Shown here: piece after piece, positions 57,826 to 64,000 of the stretch | How positions within the stretch are numbered: the first letter of the stretch is position 1 | Layout of the letters: each line of letters starts with the position of its first letter | Assembly (NCBI GenBank): GCA_001510575.1 | Contig: LNGK01000005.1 | Span: 3,100,574-3,164,573, forward strand | Length of the DNA stretch: 64,000 bases | Source: Knoxdaviesia capensis | Lineage: Eukaryota; Ascomycota; Sordariomycetes; Microascales; Gondwanamycetaceae | Direction of reading: 5' to 3' | Made by a program: the position numbers and the translations under genes | The notes under the pieces: model-generated | What the model was told of the DNA's origin: nothing | What the model saw: only the letters and a program-made list of their open reading frames with translations | The model's database searches: none

Positions 57826-60240
57826 TTATGTCTTGACATCCGGCTCGCTGCGGCCGATAAAGTCGGTGAACTGCAGCAGGGACGTGGCGAACTCAATCTC
57901 GGGCTTGAGGAAGTCCTGGGCGTCGAGGGTGTAGGTGGCGGGGTCGCTGCTGTACTGCTCGAGGTACAGGCGGATGGTGGCGCCGGACGAGCCGGTGCCG
58001 GACAGGCGCAGCACGATGCGGGTGCCGGTCGAGAAGGTGATGTACAGGCCCTGGTTCTTGGACACCGAGCCGTCCAGGTCCGTGTAGGAGAAGTTTCCGG
58101 CTTCGGTGACGGTGTGGCCTGGGAAGAAGGGGGGGAGCGGTTAGGGCCTTGGTTATGATTATCGAGAATAGAGGTAGATGGAAGGAAAAGAGGGAAGAGA
58201 AGGGAAGTGTGGGGTGGGGGAATCTAATAGGACATACCAAGAACAGTGGAGCCGATCACATCCGGCTTGGAGATCAGGTCGTTCAGCACACCGACAACCT
58301 TGTTGGCGCCGTCCGAGTCGACATTCTCGTAGTCGTAGCGGGTGAAGAACGTGCGGCCGTACTCGGCCCAGAAGTCGGCCTGGATCTGCTTGATGCTGGG
58401 GGTAACGGATGGGTTGAGCTCGCCGAGGCCGGCGATGATGTTGAGCCAGGCGACAATGGCCCACAGGCCGTCCTTCTCGCGGATGTGGTTGCTGCCGGTG
58501 CCGAAGCTCTCCTCGCCGCAGATCGACAGCTTGTCGGCGTCGAACAGTGCACAGAAGAACTTCCAGCCGGTCGGCACCTCGTAGCAGTTGAGGCCCAGTT
58601 TCTTGGCCACGAGGTCGACGGCCTGCGAGGTCGGCATGGAGCGGGCGAGGCCGAAGATGCCGTTGCGCTTGAAGTAGGGGATCAGCTTGGCGTGGTGGGC
58701 GATGATGGCCAGCGAGTCGCCGGGCGACACAAAGGCGTTGGCTCCGTAGATCATGTTGCGGTCACCGTCGCCGTCGGAGGCAGCGCCGAAGGGGATGTTG
58801 TTCTTGTCGACCACCTCGACCAGCGAGTGGGCGTAGGTCAGGTTGGGGTCGGGGTGGCCGCCGTTGAAGTCGGGGCTGGGGATGCAGTTCTGGATGGCGC
58901 CGGTGAGGCCAAACTCCTTCTCGAAGATGGCGACTCCGTAGGGGCCGGTGACGCCGCTGAGACCGTCGAACAGGATCTTGAAGTCGGGGTGCGACTTGAA
59001 GAACGAGCGGATCAGGTCAAAGTCGAAGATGTCCTTCAGCATGTCGACGTAGTCGGTGGTGCTGTCGATGACCTCGACCTCGAGCGAGCCGTAGGTGGTG
59101 GTTCCGATGGTGGCGATGTCGATATCGGGGAGAGGGGCGATCTTGTAGCTGGTCAGCGACTTGGACGTGGCGAAGATCTTGTCGGTGACCGACTCGGGGG
59201 CGGGGCCACCGTTGGCCAGGTTGTACTTGATGCCGAAGTCGTTGGTGGGGCCTGAATCGGACGGGGTGTGTTAGAAGCCGCTTGGGAGCGGAATCCGAAG
59301 AGAGAAAAAAAAAACATAGAAGAATGGACTCACCACCCGGGTTGTGGCTGGCAGTCAGCAGGATACCACCAGTGGCCTGGCGTTTGCGGATGACATGGCT
59401 GGCGGCCGGGGTGGACAGAATGCCGTTCTGGCCGATCAGCAGCTTCTTGACTCCGTAGGCGGCACCGATCTTGGCGATCAGCTGGATGACCTCGGGGTTC
59501 CAGTAACGGCCATCACCGCCAATAACGAGGAAAGCTCCTGAGAGGATGGAAACAGAATGTTAGAGTATTGGGAGGGGGCTTGTAGCAAAAGCTTTGTGGT
59601 TATAGAGTGTAAGAGTGTCGTCATCGCGGGCTGGGTTGGGTGGTACATACCCTCAGCGCCCTCGGGAATGGAGAGGAGGATGCTGGTGACGAAGGATTCG
59701 CTGTAATGGGGCTTCTGGAAGACGGTGACCTTCTTGCGAAGACCGGACCTGAAAAAAAGAGACGATGATGGAGCTTTGTTAGCACGTTGTTGGGTGTACT
59801 GAGGGTTCAAATCCCATGAGCTTGTTAGATTGCGCTCTCGGGCAGGGCACGGTGAACGGCTTGCGAGATGGAGGGGCAAAATGAGATGTACAGGTGGGGA
59901 ATTGGCGGAAGAGAGACTACTAAGCGGCCCAAACAGAAGGAGACAAAAAGGCGCAATTTGGCGGCAAAGTCCAGGTTGAATCACTTGATGCTATGAGCTA
60001 CCACAGCGACTCGCAGCTTCGTGATAGCTTCAGCGGACTAAGGAGGGGCAGCTGTCGGGATGGAATGGCGGGGTTCTGAACACAAAGCTTCAGAGGATCT
60101 GAGCTTTTTCTTTTCTCCCCGCGACATGACATGGGGGAAAGCAGCAAAGCACACAGGGTTCCAAGGGAGGATAGATTCATGACGTACGTTCCCGGCTTCT
60201 GGTCGGTGAAAGGAGTGAATTCAACAGTTTGGATCTCCAT
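57826..60240 (-). CDS. pgmB: Phosphoglucomutase
   Basis: Interconverts glucose 1-phosphate and glucose 6-phosphate in the cytosol, linking glycolysis to UDP-glucose, glycogen, trehalose and cell-wall synthesis. Five exons on the minus strand, 60240-60188, 59748-59651, 59537-59334, 59251-58238 and 58118-57826, give 553 residues, the normal length for fungal enzymes. The phospho-serine loop TASHNPGG puts the active serine at S114. The metal-binding loop DGDGDR is at 278-283. The sugar-binding loop GEESFGTGSNH and the phosphate-binding RLSGTGSSGATIR near the end are intact. All junction phases agree. The first intron (60187-59749, 439 nt) is long; exon 1 encodes only 18 residues. The gene faces cdc14. 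Confidence 0.97.
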
Positions 60241-61527
60241 GGTGAAGACGGCGAGTGAAGCTGAAAAGAAGGAAAAAAAAAAAGATGTTCCCCCAAGTAA
60301 ATTGGAGTGAGAGGTAAGAGAGACAGAGAGAAGAATAGAACGACACTGGGAAAGGGACAGGAACACTCGCTGGGGATCAGTTGGGGAGTAGAAACGAAGA
60401 AGAAAAGAAGGATGGAGAGAGAGATATATGGAAGAGGGAAGAGAATAGGAGAAGAGAGAAAAGAAGAGGAAGAAAAGGAAGAACTGGGAAGAGGCGGGCA
60501 GATATAGTCAACGAAGCTTGCTTTGAGTGAGAGAGAGTGGTTTTAATGACTGCCAATGACGCCCGGAAGGTTCGACCCAGTCGCTAAAATGGCCGAATCG
60601 GGTGAGGCTCGCAGCCCACACAGCGGCAGCAGCAGCAGGAGCTATGGACGAAGAAGTGATATGGCACTTTCCCCGTCTGAAAACTAACGATGCGGCTGTA
60701 GCTTCCTTGCTTCCCTGGACCCCTTGCCCTTTATTTTGGAAGAGAAGAAAGAGTGCATCTTGCAGTCTTGTTAAACCCGGTGGCTTGCGGGAAGGTGCGG
60801 CTGCTGCTTGGTCGCACTTTCCGTGCGTCTCAATTGTGACAAAGCACGCATATCTGACTGGCTGTTACTCATCCCAATTGACTGAATGGGCGTTCTTCCG
60901 TGACTCCCATTCTCTCAGAGCCCAATCCCGGAAGGCATTCACCGTCGCAGGGTCTTTCTTTCCCCCGGAACACCCAGTTGTGGCGTCCCACCCCAAGACT
61001 AACACGGCTTTAGCACTCCAGCCACTAAATTGCTTCTTGCAAAAAGAAGTCATGGCTGGAGTGGCGGCAGTACACGAACCGTGGATGGAGGGGAAAACAT
61101 CACCTGTTCGAAGAGGATATCTAGAACCGTGGCCTGCGGACTCCTCTCATGATAGAGTGAGAGGGGCCGAATCTGGCGTGACAGCAGCTCTCAAAAAGCT
61201 TCTTGTGTATCTCACCCCCACCAAGCTTTTTTTCTTCTCTTCTGGCGGCATCACCCGGATCCGATATTCTCCGCCATATGCCTCTCCCACCCTACGCAAA
61301 CTCTGCCTCTCTTTTCCATTCGTCCCGGATGGACTCGTCTACAACCGCTCCCCCCCCGATAGAGATGTTCTAGACACCATTGCCGAGCCTCCAATATAGA
61401 TGAGATGCGATAGGAGGCCGGGCTAAACTGCTAGTCTATCCCTGCCTCTCTCCAACGCCGCTTTTTCTTTCTCATGCCGGGCGCAGTCACATCCCGATTC
61501 TGAAGCAGGCCCGCCCATCCGCCTCCG

Positions 61528-61578
<51 letters not shown>

Positions 61579-62961
61579 GGGAGGTCCCGGTTTAGACTCT
61601 GGGCCTCCAAATCCCAATGACGTTTCCCACGTGTGCTTGGACGAAGCCCAGCCGCGAAGCAGGACAAACAGCGAAAGGGCTGAAGTTGACATTCATTTCC
61701 TCTTATCTGTAGATCACTTTCTTGATATTCAGCATTTCCTTCAAGGTGCAAAGCTAACCTGTTTGTAGACCTCAACCCTTGTCCAATATTTACCGCCACC
61801 CTGACAAACGCTGATAATGCTTTCCACCCACCCACCAACTCACAGCAGCTTTCCTGCCCCTCCAAACAAGGCTGAAAAAAATAGACTTGTGCGATGCAGG
61901 CTGGCTTTCTTCCCCCCTGGCAACCGCAAATCCAGCCCCAGGATCACTAGCTGGTGGCTGCAGGACAGGACGGCCAGTCATAGCCTGCTGATCTGCAAAC
62001 GCTGGCCGTTTCTCAACATAAAACCTTTCCTTACTGAGTATGGGTGCATGCAGATGCGAACAGGTTGTGGTGTATTGCGTTTAACTTCTTGCCCTTGACA
62101 AACGCATCTCTGCGCCAACTTTCCCCTCTTAGGGTAGCGAAGGCTATATATACAAAGAGAAAGGTATTGGAACCACCGTAGACCCAGACACAAGAAAACA
62201 AGCCCAAGAGAACACCACATGAAGAGGTATATCTTTCGGTTTCTGCCTATCTAGGACACCCGCAAAATGATGTTGAATGGGATATATGCAATTTCAAATT
62301 TAAGAAAGAAACACAGATCGTGCCTCGCCCGCCTTCTCCCAACTCCACGTCCACAGAAGGGTGTGTTCCACCACCACCTTCGCCGCCCAGCCGTCCATCT
62401 GTCCTGCCCCCTCAATGTCAAGGGATGTAGTCCAAGAAATACCACAACAAATGACCTACACCCGAAAACAAAAATAATGCGAAGAAACGTCTACTCTTTG
62501 GCAGAGACACAAGAAAACGGATACAAGAAGAATAAAACGGCGAGGGGAAATTGTTGACAAAAAATTGCAGTATGTGCATTATGCATACGACTAGATGAGA
62601 TGGATAGTTAATGAGGTGGTGGGGGGAGTGGGTATGTTTTTGTTTTGTCCAAATGAGAAACAGAGACAGAGAGAGCAGGGCGTCTTTAGCCGCCGTGGGC
62701 ACAGTCGTGGACCCCCGGGACAAAGGAGTCGGCGGGAAAGGGTATCATGACAATTTTGGCGAGGGTCCAAGAGAAAAAAAGATCCGGGCGACGGAAGGAA
62801 AATCAGAGGTGGAAGGGAACACCGAATGAGATCGTTAGGGTCGGGAGAAACGTAAAAAAGGGTTTGCGGAGGCTGGCCGGTCCGTGGATGCGGAGATTCT
62901 GCGGTTTTGTCGGAGGTTGACCACCGCGCACACCGCGGGGAGCTTTCAGCGTTGTCGTCCC
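60241..62961. other. 2.7-kb region between pgmB start and pkr1 end
   Basis: The left part (about 60241-60600) is GA-rich on the plus strand and is the likely pgmB leader and promoter. An ATG-initiated open frame of 251 codons at 60644-61399 has no recognisable domain. A (CA)22 run is at 61531-61574. The right part is the pkr1 3' side. Confidence 0.5.
61531..61574 (+). repeat. (CA)22 microsatellite
   Basis: 44 bp of uninterrupted CA dinucleotides, the longest simple repeat in the window. Its minus strand gives a Cys-Val run in spurious open frames. Confidence 0.98.
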
Positions 62962-63498
62962 TCACTTGCCATCCTCGTTCTCCGACACGCGCTCCCACTC
63001 GTCCTCCGTGCTGACACTCGACTGCGTCCCCGACGCCGCAACGGCCGCCAACCGGCGCTTCAGCTCGCCGGCCGCGCCGACCGCATCCACACTCGACGTT
63101 GCCGTCACACTTCCGGCGGCGTCACCCGCGGCCGCCGCACGCCGAGACGCAGCAGGAGCTGGCGCAGCCGCCGCTGACGAGCCGTCCTCCTCGCCCGGCT
63201 CAACCTCGGTGTCGCTATCATCGGAGAGCGGGGCGAGCGGCCGGGACTCGCGTTCCTTTTTCTCGCGCGCCTCGCGCTCCTGGTGCACGCGCAGCTCGGC
63301 GGCGAACCAGTTGATGGCCCACCAGAGACACGCGCACAGTATCGACAGGATGATGAAGTGGATGCTGTAGGTGGCGAACAGGAGAACAGCAAGCAGGAGC
63401 TGCAGCACGGCGAAGGTCGCGTTCGTGGCGACCAACAACGTCGGGGTCGGGCCGGGGGTGAAGATCGACTCCCACAAGTCTTCGAAGAAGGCGGCCAT
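62962..63498 (-). CDS. pkr1: Pkr1-like V-ATPase assembly factor
   Basis: Yeast Pkr1 is a small ER membrane protein needed to assemble the Vo sector of the vacuolar proton pump. A single exon gives 178 residues from the ATG at 63498. The start MAAFFEDLWESIFTPG and the following PTPTLL are typical of the family. Two closely spaced hydrophobic segments (about 22-44 and 46-66, the second with CLWWAINWF) are the membrane part. The rest is a hydrophilic, Glu- and Ala-rich tail with an acidic stretch (DDSDTEVEPGEEDG), ending EDEWERVSENEDGK. An in-frame upstream Met at 63552 would add 18 residues, but the family start fits the inner Met. The alternatives are other small two-span ER proteins. Confidence 0.85.
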   Translation of the reverse strand: MAAFFEDLWESIFTPGPTPTLLVATNATFAVLQLLLAVLLFATYSIHFIILSILCACLWWAINWFAAELRVHQEREAREKKERESRPLAPLSDDSDTEVEPGEEDGSSAAAAPAPAASRRAAAAGDAAGSVTATSSVDAVGAAGELKRRLAAVAASGTQSSVSTEDEWERVSENEDGK

Positions 63499-64000
63499 GG
63501 TCGGAGGTAGTGATCGGGGAAATGCTGGCAACTTGGAGGAGAGTTCGTTCACAGCACAGGGAAGTGCGTGTAGTTATAGGAAGATGGAGGTTGAGACTGT
63601 TGGTTGCGCCAGAGAAGATGGTCGGTCAGCTTTCGGGCCTGGTGACAGGACAGACGGGGCCGGGGGAGAGCAATATAAGGTTTCAAGGTGGAAGGCAAGG
63701 CAAGGCAAAAGAAGAAACCATGACCAAGCAAGCAGAGGAGGCAATCTACAGCTGCCTATCCATAAGGACAGATTCAAGACGTGGCAACGAGCCATGAAAC
63801 CCAGCAGCAAGAGCAACAGCAACCACCGATGAGACGTACGTACATTTCAGAACAACGTTTGTTGGCAAGACAGCATTCATGCGGCTGGCAGAGAAAAAAC
63901 GAAAAGAACGGTACGCCCCAGAATTACTTCCAGGCACACCACTCTAGGACAAAAGTGCGCGCGCGGCCGGGTCCGGAACGGGAACGGGAGAAGAGGACAG
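63499..64000. other. Upstream region of pkr1, to the window end
   Basis: 502 bp that should contain the pkr1 promoter. No gene is seen; the window ends inside it. Confidence 0.6.

Noticed and set aside
58149..59255. 368-codon open frame antisense to pgmB
   Set aside because: Shadow of exon 4 of the phosphoglucomutase gene, with a Val/Gly/Asp-rich translation typical of antisense frames.
59801..59820. T-loop-like GGGTTCAAATCCC, a possible tRNA end
   Set aside because: It lies inside a pgmB intron and no acceptor, D or anticodon arm can be paired around it.
1..64000. Secondary-metabolite cluster, transposon or prokaryote-type defence system
   Set aside because: No synthase, transporter, transposase, integrase or reverse transcriptase motif and no spaced repeat array was found.

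Overview
The window is nuclear DNA from a filamentous ascomycete, most likely order Eurotiales (the Aspergillus/Penicillium/Monascus group); I cannot fix the genus from the sequence alone. The signs are short GT-AG introns (mostly 70-230 nt) with CTRAC/CTAAT branch points, CT-rich leaders, GC-rich third codon positions, a seven-exon beta-tubulin gene with the intron positions usual for benA, and best-recognised proteins that all have filamentous-fungal architecture. No transposon, rRNA, tRNA or CRISPR array was recognised.

Layout from left to right: a gene-poor 6.9 kb; gcn20 (+); benA beta-tubulin (+); two tightly spaced same-strand genes that look like nucleotidyltransferase-fold proteins (+,+); mrpl6 (+) and fmc1 (+), both mitochondrial; a large low-complexity protein of unknown function (-); a 4.9 kb divergent spacer; aha1 (+) convergent with the palmitoyltransferase gene swf1 (-); rap1, the telomere protein (+), divergent from swf1; an 8.6 kb stretch without a convincing gene; the bHLH phosphate regulator palcA/nuc-1 (+), convergent with pcc1 (-); cdc14 (+), divergent from pcc1 and convergent with the phosphoglucomutase gene pgmB (-); and pkr1 (-) at the right edge. 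Exon boundaries were worked out by hand from splice consensus, reading frame and family knowledge.

The genes are mainly housekeeping: translation control (Gcn20), cytoskeleton (BenA), mitochondrial translation and ATP-synthase assembly (uL6m, Fmc1), Hsp90 regulation (Aha1), protein S-acylation (Swf1), telomeres (Rap1), tRNA t6A/telomere maintenance (Pcc1), mitotic exit (Cdc14), sugar-phosphate metabolism (Pgm) and V-ATPase assembly (Pkr1). They do not form one pathway or a cluster.

The points most worth a second look are: an in-frame TAG in cdc14 followed by 41 codons that look coding and end in a second TAG; the tandem pair of nucleotidyltransferase-like genes; short telomere-like motifs, three of them palindromic, scattered between genes; a recurring TACTGTA/TACAGTA palindrome; paired CACGTG boxes upstream of gcn20 and fmc1; and the large gene-free region in front of palcA.
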